From MGBC102946 sp022793145 (lineage in GTDB: Bacteria > Bacillota_I > Bacilli_A > RF39 > UBA660), in contig CANEDJ010000001.1 in NCBI GenBank assembly GCA_947426265.1, positions 29,088 through 93,087 of the forward strand: 64,000 nt of DNA, in the 5' to 3' direction. Below, in pieces: positions 44,530 through 52,307 of this stretch. How positions within the stretch are numbered: position 1 is the first letter of the stretch; each line of letters opens with the position of its first letter. Below the pieces are notes generated by a model. The model ran no database searches. It was not told the DNA's origin and saw only the letters and a program-made list of their open reading frames with translations. The position numbers and the translations under genes are program-made.

Positions 44530-46593
44530 ATGTTAATCAAATCAAACGCAATAGATCGTTTATTAAGGGAAAATCCAGGCTTAGGAGAAAGACGTTTTGG
44601 ATTGCCAGATATTGGTCTTAGAGTAGATGGTGAAAAGTTCAATCCGACAGTTCAAAGCATTGCTGATGCAATAGATTTTTATGGTTTCGAAGTGAGAGAT
44701 GAAAATATAGCAACAATTCCTGATATAGATTTAGGAAGTGGGAATCCAACAAAGTATCCCCCATTTCCTCTATCAATAGAAGAAATGAAAAAATCTTTAG
44801 ATTCTCTTTCTATGTACAAATATCCCTATACAGAAGGTGATGATAATATTAGAAAAATATTACTTGATTATATAGAAAAAGAAGGAATTATTAATACTTC
44901 ACCATATGCTTATAAAGACGTGGATGAAAAAGGTTTATCTGTTCATAATGTTACTTTTTTGCCATCAACATCAATTGCATTTAATATGATTATTAATGTT
45001 ATCTCAAAGCCAGGAGATGTTGTATTAGTAACAGGTCCGAATTATGGCTTATTCACAATTCGAGCAGAAAGGGCAGGAGCCGAAGTTGAAATATTAAATT
45101 TAGAAAAAGAAGATAATTGGCTAGTCAATCCAACAAAGTTGGCGAATAAAATAGATGAAATCAATGAGAGTTTACAAAAGGTTTATAATCGTAGAAAAGG
45201 ATATGTTCCAAGAGTAGTGGCGTTTTTAAATGCGAACCCAAATAATCCAACTGGAAAAGTGATGGGAGAAAAAGATATCGATTTACTGAGAGCAATAGGA
45301 CAAATCTGCTTGGAACGTGGTGTGTTTATAATTGATGATTTGGTATATCGTGATTTAACGTTTGATGAAAATAATCTTGCAAAACCAATCGCAACAATTC
45401 CAGGAATGTTCCGAAATACAATCTCTTTGTTTGGACTTTCTAAAAGCTATGGAATGGCTAGTTTACGTGCTGGATTTGTAGTGGCAGATGAAATTATAAT
45501 TAGAGAGTTAATAAATCGTATTTTCCAAGAAATGGATTCTTCTCCAGATATTGTAGGAAGAGCTTTAGCTGGTGCATTTAATACAAGCAAAGAAAGAGAA
45601 CTTGTCTATCAGGAATACTTTCGTGATTTAAGAAATATCTATCAGTATAAATTTCATTTATTAAAGGCTCTGGTAAATGGAATTGAAAGCATTAAAGATA
45701 GTCCTTATTATGAAGAAGTAAGCTCCAAAATAGTATCTGAAGTAGAAAAAGAAAATTTAGAACAAGTCTTAAAGGGACTTCCTTATACGGATTTTCCAGA
45801 AAATTTAATACCAGAAGCTGGATTTTTCGCTATTTTAGATTTTACAAGAATAAAAGGTATGAAATATCATGGGGATACAATCAATAGCGAAAAAGATTTA
45901 TTAAAATTTTTCTATAAAACTTCTAGGACAAGATTTTTAGTCGGGCAATCAATTAGTTGGCCTTATGAAAATGAATTAGTGGGGAGGGTTACTTTTGCCC
46001 TAGAAGATGAACAAATTATTAGTGCACTTAAAAATATGAATTTAGCACTTTCAAAGCTTACAGTAAGAGAAGAATATATTATTAGAAAAAATGAGCTAAA
46101 AGATCAGGAGCAAATGGCTCATATTAAAGTCGATGGTTGGAGAACTGCATACGATAAAATTGTCGCATCAAAATATTTAAATGAATTAAATTATGAGGCT
46201 CAAACAGAACGTTATATACGTAGTTTTGAAGATTATAAAGATTTAGTATTGGTGGCAGTAGAAGGTAATGAAGTTTTAGGCTATTCTTGTTTTGATATTA
46301 AGAAATTCTATGAGAAATATGATTCTGAATTGGTTAGTTTATATATTAAACCTGATCATAAAGGAAAAGGGATAGGAAGTGCATTATTCAAAGAAACGGT
46401 AAAAGAACTATTAAGTCGTGATAGAAAAAATATGATAGTTTGGTGTTTTGCAGAAAATGAAAAAGCAATTCGTTTTTATGAAAAATTAGGTGGAAAAAAT
46501 GTAGAAACGAAACAAGCTAAAATAGGAGATAATTATTATAAAGAATATGGATTTTACTTTGATTTAGAAATGATAATGAAAGATCAATTCTAA
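44530..46593 (+). CDS. PLP-dependent aminotransferase fused to a GNAT acetyltransferase
   Basis: 687 residues. Residues about 50-530 are a class I/II aminotransferase: NANPNNPTG, IIDDLVYRDLTF (cofactor Asp), GLSKSYGMASLRAGF with Schiff-base Lys at 305, and a late RTRFLVGQS. Residues about 540-687 are a GNAT domain (LVSLYIKPDHKGKGIGSALF, CFAENEKAIRFYEKLG). Inferred role: transamination followed by N-acetylation of the same amino compound; the substrate is unknown. The domains are joined without a stop or frameshift. AGGAGG precedes the ATG. Confidence 0.88.
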   Translation: MLIKSNAIDRLLRENPGLGERRFGLPDIGLRVDGEKFNPTVQSIADAIDFYGFEVRDENIATIPDIDLGSGNPTKYPPFPLSIEEMKKSLDSLSMYKYPYTEGDDNIRKILLDYIEKEGIINTSPYAYKDVDEKGLSVHNVTFLPSTSIAFNMIINVISKPGDVVLVTGPNYGLFTIRAERAGAEVEILNLEKEDNWLVNPTKLANKIDEINESLQKVYNRRKGYVPRVVAFLNANPNNPTGKVMGEKDIDLLRAIGQICLERGVFIIDDLVYRDLTFDENNLAKPIATIPGMFRNTISLFGLSKSYGMASLRAGFVVADEIIIRELINRIFQEMDSSPDIVGRALAGAFNTSKERELVYQEYFRDLRNIYQYKFHLLKALVNGIESIKDSPYYEEVSSKIVSEVEKENLEQVLKGLPYTDFPENLIPEAGFFAILDFTRIKGMKYHGDTINSEKDLLKFFYKTSRTRFLVGQSISWPYENELVGRVTFALEDEQIISALKNMNLALSKLTVREEYIIRKNELKDQEQMAHIKVDGWRTAYDKIVASKYLNELNYEAQTERYIRSFEDYKDLVLVAVEGNEVLGYSCFDIKKFYEKYDSELVSLYIKPDHKGKGIGSALFKETVKELLSRDRKNMIVWCFAENEKAIRFYEKLGGKNVETKQAKIGDNYYKEYGFYFDLEMIMKDQF

Positions 46594-46605
46594 AAGGAGG
46601 TTAGT

Positions 46606-47655
46606 ATGACTTACTTAATATTTCAATCAGCGTTATCAATAGAGAATAATCAAATACAATCTTGGGCGCCCAAAAGGAATCCTAAAACAAATAATAAAAA
46701 ATATTGGTGGGAAAATGTTGGAAAAATAAAAAAGGGAGATATTATATATTTCATTTCAGATGCATATTTATGTGCCAAAGGAAGAGCTATTATGGATGGT
46801 AAAGAAGTAGTACATCAAGATTATTATACTGAACCTCACAATAATGATAGTTGGAGCGATGATGGATATGGAGTTATTAGTGAAGTTTTAGAAACTTATC
46901 AAACCAAACAAATAAAAATAATACAGGAAATGAAACAGAAAAATTATCAGATAGAAGCACAAGAGAAGGATCGTTTTCCCTTTTGTATTAGAACAGGCAG
47001 TTTTACCGCAAAACAAGGGGGATATTGTTTTGAAATTCATTCAAAGCTGATTACATTTATAGAAGAATGTGTTATAAATGCAGGAAATAGAATAAAATGG
47101 GGAGAGAAATATAATCATCATAATATATTAGATAAGAAACTTCCTAGTACATATGGAACAAGTGAAATATCTTCAAAAAAAATAAAAAAGGGAGAAAAAG
47201 GAGAAAAAGGAACTCAAAAATTTTTTGAAAATAAAGGATTTCTTACGGAACTTGTAGCAGAGGAGAAGCGAAATCCAGCAGATTTGGTCATTAGGAATAA
47301 TGGCAAAGAATACATGATAGAGATAAAGAATATAACTGTAGAATCGGCAGAAAAGTCTATTTATTTAAATGACTCACAGCTTCAAAATTTATATTTACAA
47401 AAGACTTATTTATGTTTATATTATGGCTTAGAAGAAATGGTATTTTTATTAAATCCTCAGAAACAAAAAACAGTAATAAAAGAGCTTATAGAAAGTTTTG
47501 ATAAAATTCGGGAAAATGTAATTCACCAATATAGTGGAAAATTTTATGTAGATAATATTTCAGTTTTATTGACAGAGAAAATGATTGTAGAAAATTTTAT
47601 CGATATTAGTAATTGGAATTTAAATCAAATAGAAGCCTATTTAAATAAAAAATAG
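46606..47655 (+). CDS. PUA-like (EVE/ASCH-type) domain plus PD-(D/E)XK nuclease, 349 aa
   Basis: Residues about 1-155 look like a PUA/EVE-type reader of modified bases (YWWENVGKIKKGDIIYFISD, CAKGRAI, FPFCIRTG). A Lys/Gly linker (KKGEKGEKGTQKFFE) leads to a restriction-endonuclease-like core with D226 (NPADLVIR), E239 and K241 (YMIEIKN). The arrangement suggests a single-chain, modification-dependent (type IV-like) restriction enzyme. This is inferred from fold motifs; no close family is recognised. It starts after AAAGGAGG, 12 bases behind the aminotransferase gene, with a strong terminator behind it. Confidence 0.7.
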   Translation: MTYLIFQSALSIENNQIQSWAPKRNPKTNNKKYWWENVGKIKKGDIIYFISDAYLCAKGRAIMDGKEVVHQDYYTEPHNNDSWSDDGYGVISEVLETYQTKQIKIIQEMKQKNYQIEAQEKDRFPFCIRTGSFTAKQGGYCFEIHSKLITFIEECVINAGNRIKWGEKYNHHNILDKKLPSTYGTSEISSKKIKKGEKGEKGTQKFFENKGFLTELVAEEKRNPADLVIRNNGKEYMIEIKNITVESAEKSIYLNDSQLQNLYLQKTYLCLYYGLEEMVFLLNPQKQKTVIKELIESFDKIRENVIHQYSGKFYVDNISVLLTEKMIVENFIDISNWNLNQIEAYLNKK

Positions 47656-47674
47656 AAGTGTGAACTTCTATTTT
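47649..47674. terminator. Bidirectional terminator between nuclease and XRE genes
   Basis: AAAATAGAAGT and ACTTCTATTTT form a perfect 11-base stem around GTGA. Confidence 0.87.
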
Positions 47675-47931
47675 ACTTTAGGATCCTCAAATAATTGGTC
47701 AATCTGAATATTTAAGACTTGACTAATATTCCATAAAACTGGAACACTTACCATTTGTTTCTCAGATTCTAAGGTTCCAATTAAACCTGTACTAACTCCA
47801 ATCATTTCAGCTAAAGCTGCTTGCGTGATACGCTCTTTATGATTTAAGTTATATAAATTTCGATAATAGCGAACATTACTACCAACTAACCTTGCCAATT
47901 CTTCTTTATTGTTATCATTATATAATTTCAT
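47668..47931 (-). CDS. XRE family helix-turn-helix repressor, 87 aa
   Basis: A minus-strand protein with VGSNVRYYRNLYNLNHKERITQAALAEMIGVSTGLIGTLESEKQ, a Cro/CI-type helix-turn-helix with the turn at AEMIGVSTG, and a C-terminal VPVLWNISQVLNIQIDQLFED typical of XRE regulators. It has no sensor domain. An inverted repeat upstream (47962-47991) may be its operator. It faces the nuclease operon tail to tail and the 61-aa gene head to head. Confidence 0.9.
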   Translation of the reverse strand: MKLYNDNNKEELARLVGSNVRYYRNLYNLNHKERITQAALAEMIGVSTGLIGTLESEKQMVSVPVLWNISQVLNIQIDQLFEDPKVK

Positions 47932-47961
47932 ATTACCACCTGACTACTCACTGCTACCAAC

Positions 47962-47991
47962 ATTGTAACCTTTTAACTAGATTGTTACAAT
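47962..47991. promoter_or_regulatory. Inverted-repeat operator candidate
   Basis: ATTGTAAC (47962-47969), 14-base spacer, GTTACAAT (47984-47991), a perfect dyad in the region between the divergent XRE and 61-aa genes. It lies just before the TTGTTA box of the plus-strand promoter. Probably bound by the XRE protein (inference). Confidence 0.55.
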
Positions 47992-48008
47992 TTAATATAT
48001 ATAATAAA

Positions 48009-48038
48009 TTGTTAGATATACTAATAATAAGGTATAAT
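48009..48038 (+). promoter_or_regulatory. Promoter of the 61-aa gene
   Basis: TTGTTA (48009-48014), 18-base spacer, TATAAT (48033-48038). Confidence 0.6.
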
Positions 48039-48059
48039 ATAAATGGAGGGAGCAGTAAA

Positions 48060-48245
48060 ATGAAAAAACAAATTGATATTCTTTATGTGAAAAAAGTGAT
48101 AAAACCATTAGAAGAAGTAATTCATAAAGTGGAAGTATCTGATGAATTTTCACAACGAGACTTAGAAACTTTAAATCAATTATTATTAGAAAAATACCTA
48201 ATTTTAGAACATATATTACAGGAAAATTCTTCTAATAGTCAATAG
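48060..48245 (+). CDS. Small helical protein, 61 aa, unknown
   Basis: ATG 48060 is the start, preceded by GGAGGGAG; a longer open frame upstream has no start signal. The product (MKKQIDILYVKKVIKPLEEV to ILQENSSNSQ) is acidic, soluble and probably two helices. It is expressed divergently from the XRE gene, a layout often used by small regulated partners, but I recognise no toxin or antitoxin family. The next 238 bases to the following gene hold no gene that I can support. Confidence 0.62.
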   Translation: MKKQIDILYVKKVIKPLEEVIHKVEVSDEFSQRDLETLNQLLLEKYLILEHILQENSSNSQ

Positions 48246-48427
48246 AAAAATAAAAAGCAAGAACGTAAAATAACTATATTTAGAAAAGAGGAGAGATGTA
48301 AATAGGATAATAATAGAGATTTCTATTAAAAACATCAGGCTAATTGAAAAACAGGATATTTAAAAAGAATATCATTTGAAGAAAACCTCCATGAAAAGAT
48401 TATAAACAAAATTAAATTTCTAAAAAA

Positions 48428-48456
48428 TTGTGAATAAAATTTTACTTTTTTATCAT
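48428..48456 (+). promoter_or_regulatory. Promoter of the four-helix-bundle gene
   Basis: TTGTGA (48428-48433), 17-base spacer, TATCAT (48451-48456). Confidence 0.5.
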
Positions 48457-48483
48457 AATAGGGATAAGAGAGGAGAATGTAAT

Positions 48484-48924
48484 TTGAGCGAAAGTAATCA
48501 AGAATTATTGCAGTATATTTATAAAATAGCTGAGATGGGAAAATATTCTACAACAGAATTAGTAAAAGAATTACATGGGAAAGATAACAAAATTAAAGAA
48601 ATATTAGATGATATTTTAAAAGAATACGAGAAATTTTATGAAAAGTCATTAAAATTATTTGATAAATTTAAAATACAAGAAAAAGAAGTAGGATTTATGT
48701 CAAAAATGAGTGCTAGTATTAGTATGAAAAAAGAAGTATTAGATGATAATAGTGATGCCAGCATGGCAGATATGCTTATAAAAGGACTTACTATGGGCAG
48801 TTTAGAAATGAGTAAAAAAATTGATCAATATGAGAAAAAAGCAGATGACAAAATACTAAATCTAGCAAAAGAACTTCATAAATTTCAAGAAAAACAAATT
48901 GATAATTTAAAAAAATATTTATAG
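48484..48924 (+). CDS. Ferritin-like/four-helix-bundle protein of unknown function, 146 aa
   Basis: TTG 48484 is chosen because AGAGGAGA lies 7 bases upstream; the TTG at 48430 has no such site. The protein is all helical: NQELLQYIYKIAEMGKYSTTELVKEL, KIKEILDDILKEYEKFYEKSLKLF, a Met-rich KMSASISMKKEVL, and MADMLIKGLTMGSLEMSKKID. It resembles a group of clostridial hypothetical proteins with the same NYIYK-x-AEMG and MLIxGxTMG signatures. Function unknown. A terminator overlaps the stop. Confidence 0.72.
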   Translation: MSESNQELLQYIYKIAEMGKYSTTELVKELHGKDNKIKEILDDILKEYEKFYEKSLKLFDKFKIQEKEVGFMSKMSASISMKKEVLDDNSDASMADMLIKGLTMGSLEMSKKIDQYEKKADDKILNLAKELHKFQEKQIDNLKKYL

Positions 48925-48954
48925 CTATTTCAGGATAAGCAAATAGCTTTTTTT
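48923..48954 (+). terminator. Intrinsic terminator
   Basis: AGCTATTT (48923-48930) pairs with AAATAGCT (48941-48948), followed by T residues. Confidence 0.82.
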
Positions 48955-48979
48955 ATAAACAAATTGTTAGAATGCGTTG

Positions 48980-49008
48980 TTGTAATTTTTATAAAATTAA
49001 GATACAAT
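48980..49008 (+). promoter_or_regulatory. Promoter of the HdeD-like gene
   Basis: TTGTAA (48980-48985), 17-base spacer, TACAAT (49003-49008). Confidence 0.62.
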
Positions 49009-49034
49009 AGACATCAGGAAAAGGAGGAAACTTC

Positions 49035-49607
49035 ATGATAGAAAGTTTTAAAAAATTGTTTTTGATGTCTATTTTATCTTCAATTTTCTTTATTATAGTT
49101 GGTTTATTTTTAATTATGAAACCAGATACAACAATGGCAATTATTTCTTATGCTATTGGATCCTTAATCATGGTAAGTGGTACAATATTCTTAATTAAAT
49201 ATTTTACTAACAGAAATGGATATACAATGCTTAGTGGAGAATTAATCTTAGGAGTTATTTGTGTTATTGTAGGAATATCGTTATTTTTAAATCCAAAAGC
49301 GTTAGCAAGTGTGATCCATTTTATCCTTGGAATGTGGATTATTATTAGCAGTGTTACCAAAATCCAATATGCGTTTCAATTAAAAGCATATAATAACAAA
49401 GCTTGGATTCCTACAATGATATTAGCAGCAATAACATTTATTTGGGGATTATTGTTATTATTTGATCCATTTGAAGGAGCTATGTTGATTACTCAGATTA
49501 TTGGAATGTTTATTTTAGTGTATGCAATTCTAGACTTGGTTGAAGTCTTCATTATTCGAAAAAATTTAAGAGATATTAAAGATGGAATTATTGAAATAAT
49601 AAAATAG
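49035..49607 (+). CDS. HdeD family (DUF308) membrane protein
   Basis: 190 residues with six membrane helices in three pairs, the repeated DUF308 layout: GLFLIMKPDTTMAIISYAIG, GISLFLNPKALASVIHFILG, LLLLFDPFEGAMLITQIIG, each with a short loop containing P between helices. HdeD-like proteins are linked to acid or envelope stress in enterobacteria; the role here is unknown. AAAGGAGG precedes the ATG. Confidence 0.87.
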   Translation: MIESFKKLFLMSILSSIFFIIVGLFLIMKPDTTMAIISYAIGSLIMVSGTIFLIKYFTNRNGYTMLSGELILGVICVIVGISLFLNPKALASVIHFILGMWIIISSVTKIQYAFQLKAYNNKAWIPTMILAAITFIWGLLLLFDPFEGAMLITQIIGMFILVYAILDLVEVFIIRKNLRDIKDGIIEIIK

Positions 49608-49632
49608 AAGATTTTGAAATCTTCTATTTTCT
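49601..49632. terminator. Bidirectional terminator between HdeD-like and ATP-grasp genes
   Basis: AAAATAGAAGATTT and AAATCTTCTATTTT form an almost perfect palindrome that overlaps both stop codons. Confidence 0.85.
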
Positions 49633-50631
49633 ATTATTGATTGCTTTTTCAAATACAGGAAGCATTCCAATGCCATTTTCTCTATGAGGAGGCAATTGAT
49701 AAATATCATGACCAGGGAACTCATTTCCTTCAATTAAAAGCGGACCATGGTCAGAAATTGCAACATCCCATCCAACTAATCCCACTTGTGGAACCACTTT
49801 AGCTGCTTCTAATACTAAACTTTTTACGAGTTCCCATTCTGGAATTTGAAATCCTTGTATTGGAGTGTTAGTTTCTGGATGTATATCAAAAACTAAATTT
49901 TTTTTATTTACAGCTGGATAAATAATTTTTCCTGTTTTTATATCAATAGGAGCAACCATACCACCAGCATTAAAATTATCCACTATTTTTCCACAGCCAA
50001 TTCTAGAATAAGCAGCAATAATTTTTGATTTATTATTTTTAAAAATGCTAATTACTCGAATTGTATTAATGGAAGAAGGATTTAAAGAACTCATTGTTTT
50101 TTCTTGAATAACAAGTTCTTCTATTAAAAATAAATTTTGTTTCATTAAATATTGATAAAGATTTTTATCTTTCCACTCATTAATTTTGATTTTCTGCATA
50201 TTATCTCCATGAGTTCCATTTAAAGGTTTTGCAAAAATTTCTTTTTTATTTTTTAAAAAATTATTGAATGCTTCCTGATTGCTTCCATTTAATAAAATCC
50301 AATCACGTTTGATATAATCCTTAAACATTTTATTAAATTCTTGTTTTTCTCTAAACAGGTAGGTATAGTTTTGATCATTATATTTTTTAATATAAGCATT
50401 ATTAATTCCTCTGGTCAAGATTGTTTTTCGTTGATTTTTATTTAAATGATACATTTCAAACAGAAGATAATCTAAATATCCTGCTTGATACTTTAACCCA
50501 CAATAAACAATATCAAAAAAAATAAATAATTTGTTTTTTTTCGTTTTCTTTTTTACCTCGTTAATTGTAAGAAAAAATCGTTTATAGTCCATGCTAAAAA
50601 TTCTTTTTATTAAATAACTTAGTTTTTTCAT
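49624..50631 (-). CDS. Sugar-transfer-associated ATP-grasp protein
   Basis: 335 residues on the minus strand. FAKPLNGTHGDNMQKI, SSINTIRVISIF, AYSRIGCGKIVDNFNAGGMVAPIDIKTG and GWDVAISDHGPLLIEGNEFPGHDI are ATP-grasp signatures of the family often found in capsule and polysaccharide loci. The enzyme should join a carboxylate to an amine or thiol using ATP; the substrate is unknown. It stands alone here, not in a polysaccharide cluster. GGTGAT precedes the ATG; TGCTAAAAT upstream on the minus strand is a likely extended -10. Confidence 0.86.
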   Translation of the reverse strand: MKKLSYLIKRIFSMDYKRFFLTINEVKKKTKKNKLFIFFDIVYCGLKYQAGYLDYLLFEMYHLNKNQRKTILTRGINNAYIKKYNDQNYTYLFREKQEFNKMFKDYIKRDWILLNGSNQEAFNNFLKNKKEIFAKPLNGTHGDNMQKIKINEWKDKNLYQYLMKQNLFLIEELVIQEKTMSSLNPSSINTIRVISIFKNNKSKIIAAYSRIGCGKIVDNFNAGGMVAPIDIKTGKIIYPAVNKKNLVFDIHPETNTPIQGFQIPEWELVKSLVLEAAKVVPQVGLVGWDVAISDHGPLLIEGNEFPGHDIYQLPPHRENGIGMLPVFEKAINNRK

Positions 50632-50752
50632 CCTATCACCATTTTTATTTTAGCACATTTTCCTACATAATGTAATAGATAATAAAGTAGGATAATGAAC
50701 AAAGAGTAAAAAATAAAGAATAGAATATCTCTTTTCAGTAATACTAATAATA

Positions 50753-50761
50753 TGATATACT
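50753..50761 (+). promoter_or_regulatory. Extended -10 promoter of the DUF2179-type gene
   Basis: TGATATACT 23 bases before the ATG. Confidence 0.5.
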
Positions 50762-50783
50762 ATTTTAGGATAGGAGTGTATTT

Positions 50784-51293
50784 ATGGAACTACTTATATT
50801 ATGTATTAAGATTTTTTGCGCAAGAATTATGGATGTGTCACTTGGAACTGTAAGAACTGTATTAACTGTGAAAGGCAAAAAAGGATATGCAAGTTTAATC
50901 GGATTTGTCGAAGTTTTAATTTGGTTTATTATTGTACAGGAAGCAATGAATACAGAACTTACTAGCATTTTTATTGCGATCTCTTATGCAGGAGGATATG
51001 CGACAGGAACTTATATAGGAGGTTTTATTTCACAAAAATTTATTCCAGGAAATTTTGGGGTTCAAATTATTACAAGTATAAAAAAAGCTTCTATGATAGA
51101 AACTTTAAGAAAAGAAGGATATGCAGTATCTGTAATTAATGTAAAAGGACAAGAAGAAGAAAAATTGATGCTATTTATTGAAATTGACAAAAAAAGATTT
51201 GTCCATTTACAGTCAATTGTCAAAGAACTAGACGATAAGGCATTTTTAGTAGTGAATGAAACAAAGATGGTTCAGAATGGATATTTTAAATAA
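50784..51293 (+). CDS. UPF0316 / DUF2179-type membrane protein (YebE-like)
   Basis: 169 residues. Three N-terminal helices with KIFCARIMDVSLGTVRTVLTVKGKKGYASLIGFVEVLIWFI are typical of UPF0316 proteins (YebE of Bacillus). A cytoplasmic DUF2179-like domain follows, with TLRKEGYAVSVINVKGQEEEKLMLFIEIDKK. Function unknown; a nucleotide- or ion-related role has been suggested for the domain class. GATAGGAGTG precedes the ATG. Confidence 0.87.
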   Translation: MELLILCIKIFCARIMDVSLGTVRTVLTVKGKKGYASLIGFVEVLIWFIIVQEAMNTELTSIFIAISYAGGYATGTYIGGFISQKFIPGNFGVQIITSIKKASMIETLRKEGYAVSVINVKGQEEEKLMLFIEIDKKRFVHLQSIVKELDDKAFLVVNETKMVQNGYFK

Positions 51294-51361
51294 AAAGTAA
51301 TAAAATCATAAAATAAAAACCAAAAACCACTTTATACATACATTATAATGAGGTGTATTAT

Positions 51362-51823
51362 ATGTATAAAGTATATCAGGTATTACCAGGAGAAGAATTA
51401 AAAAGCATTGCAGAAAAATTGGATATGGAATATCAAGTGTTATGCGAACTCAATGGATTTTTAGAAGGACACGAATTGAGAGCAGGAGAAAATCTAGTGA
51501 TTCCAAATAATCAAGCAAATTTATTTCAAAGTTATCGTGTGAAAGCTGGAGATAATTTATATGAAATCGGAAGACGTTACCAAACAAGTGCCAAAGATAT
51601 TGCGCTTATTAATGGATTAGAAGAAGATGATTACATTTATCCAAATCAGGAATTGCTAATTCCAAGAGCAGGAGTACAAGTCTATATAACAGAAGAAGGA
51701 GATACATTAAAAAATGTATCTAAAAAATTTAAAACCACTGTAGAAAAATTAGTAATGGAAAATGAAAATATTTATTTGTTGCCCGAACAATTATTGGTTT
51801 TTAAAAGAGAGAATTTTTTATAA
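51362..51823 (+). CDS. Triple LysM protein without signal peptide
   Basis: ATG 51362 is chosen (GAGGTG 6 bases upstream); 153 residues. Three LysM-like units follow one another: about 1-47 (YQVLPGEELKSIAEKL), 54-102 (YRVKAGDNLYEIGRRY, the most typical), and 105-150 (YITEEGDTLKNVSKKF). LysM binds peptidoglycan or chitin glycans. There is no signal peptide or catalytic domain, as in forespore-coat LysM proteins such as SafA, although that parallel is only structural. The next gene is a lipoprotein. Confidence 0.85.
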   Translation: MYKVYQVLPGEELKSIAEKLDMEYQVLCELNGFLEGHELRAGENLVIPNNQANLFQSYRVKAGDNLYEIGRRYQTSAKDIALINGLEEDDYIYPNQELLIPRAGVQVYITEEGDTLKNVSKKFKTTVEKLVMENENIYLLPEQLLVFKRENFL

Positions 51824-51838
51824 AAACTCTTTTTTTTT
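51806..51838 (+). terminator. Probable intrinsic terminator after the LysM gene
   Basis: AGAG-TTTTT pairs with AAAAA-CTCT (with two unpaired A) and is followed by eight T. Confidence 0.6.
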
Positions 51839-51881
51839 GGATTCTTTTAGGTTATAATGAACTATAAGGGAAGTGAAATAA

Positions 51882-52295
51882 ATGAAAAAATTATTTGTAT
51901 TCGTTATAATTGGTCTTTCTTTGCTTTTAACTGGATGCGGAAATAAGTTAAAAACTTATAAAGAAGTAGATTATAAAACTTTGATGAATATGTTTGAAGA
52001 AAAACAAAGTTTTATCCTATTCATTGGTTCAACAGAATGTCAGCATTGCGATTTATATAAGGAAACATTAAATGAAGTTATTTCAAAATATCAAGTTAAA
52101 ATTAGTTATATTGATATTTCAAAACTATCAATGGAAGAAAACGCAAAATTAAAAATATATGTAAATTATAATGGCACTCCAACTACTGCTTTTATTGAAC
52201 AAGGAGAAGAAACTTCTATGTATGATAGAATAGATGGAAATAAGCCATTAAATAAAGTAGTAGAAAAATTAAAGAAAAAAGGATATATAAAATAA
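51882..52295 (+). CDS. Thioredoxin-like lipoprotein with CxxC
   Basis: 137 residues. The lipobox LLLTGC gives a lipid-anchored Cys near residue 19. The thioredoxin-like fold shows FILFIGSTECQHCDLYKETL (CQHC redox pair) and the cis-Pro region YNGTPTTAFIEQGE. It probably acts in thiol-disulfide exchange outside the membrane. A TATAAT at 51853-51858 lies upstream. The AAA+ gene follows 12 bases after the stop. Confidence 0.85.
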   Translation: MKKLFVFVIIGLSLLLTGCGNKLKTYKEVDYKTLMNMFEEKQSFILFIGSTECQHCDLYKETLNEVISKYQVKISYIDISKLSMEENAKLKIYVNYNGTPTTAFIEQGEETSMYDRIDGNKPLNKVVEKLKKKGYIK

Positions 52296-52307
52296 AGGGG
52301 AAGCGAA

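Noticed and set aside
41640..48000. Duplicated tRNA-Trp 3' end as an attachment site
   Set aside because: No second copy of the T-arm/acceptor sequence was seen downstream, so an att site cannot be claimed.
47892..48059. 5' extension of the 61-aa gene
   Set aside because: It overlaps the XRE gene and its operator, has no ribosome-binding site, and its composition is not protein-like; the ATG at 48060 has GGAGGGAG.
51344..51349. TATAAT before the LysM gene as a promoter
   Set aside because: It lies only 13 bases before the start codon with the ribosome-binding site in between and no -35 box, so a transcript from it would lack the ribosome-binding site.
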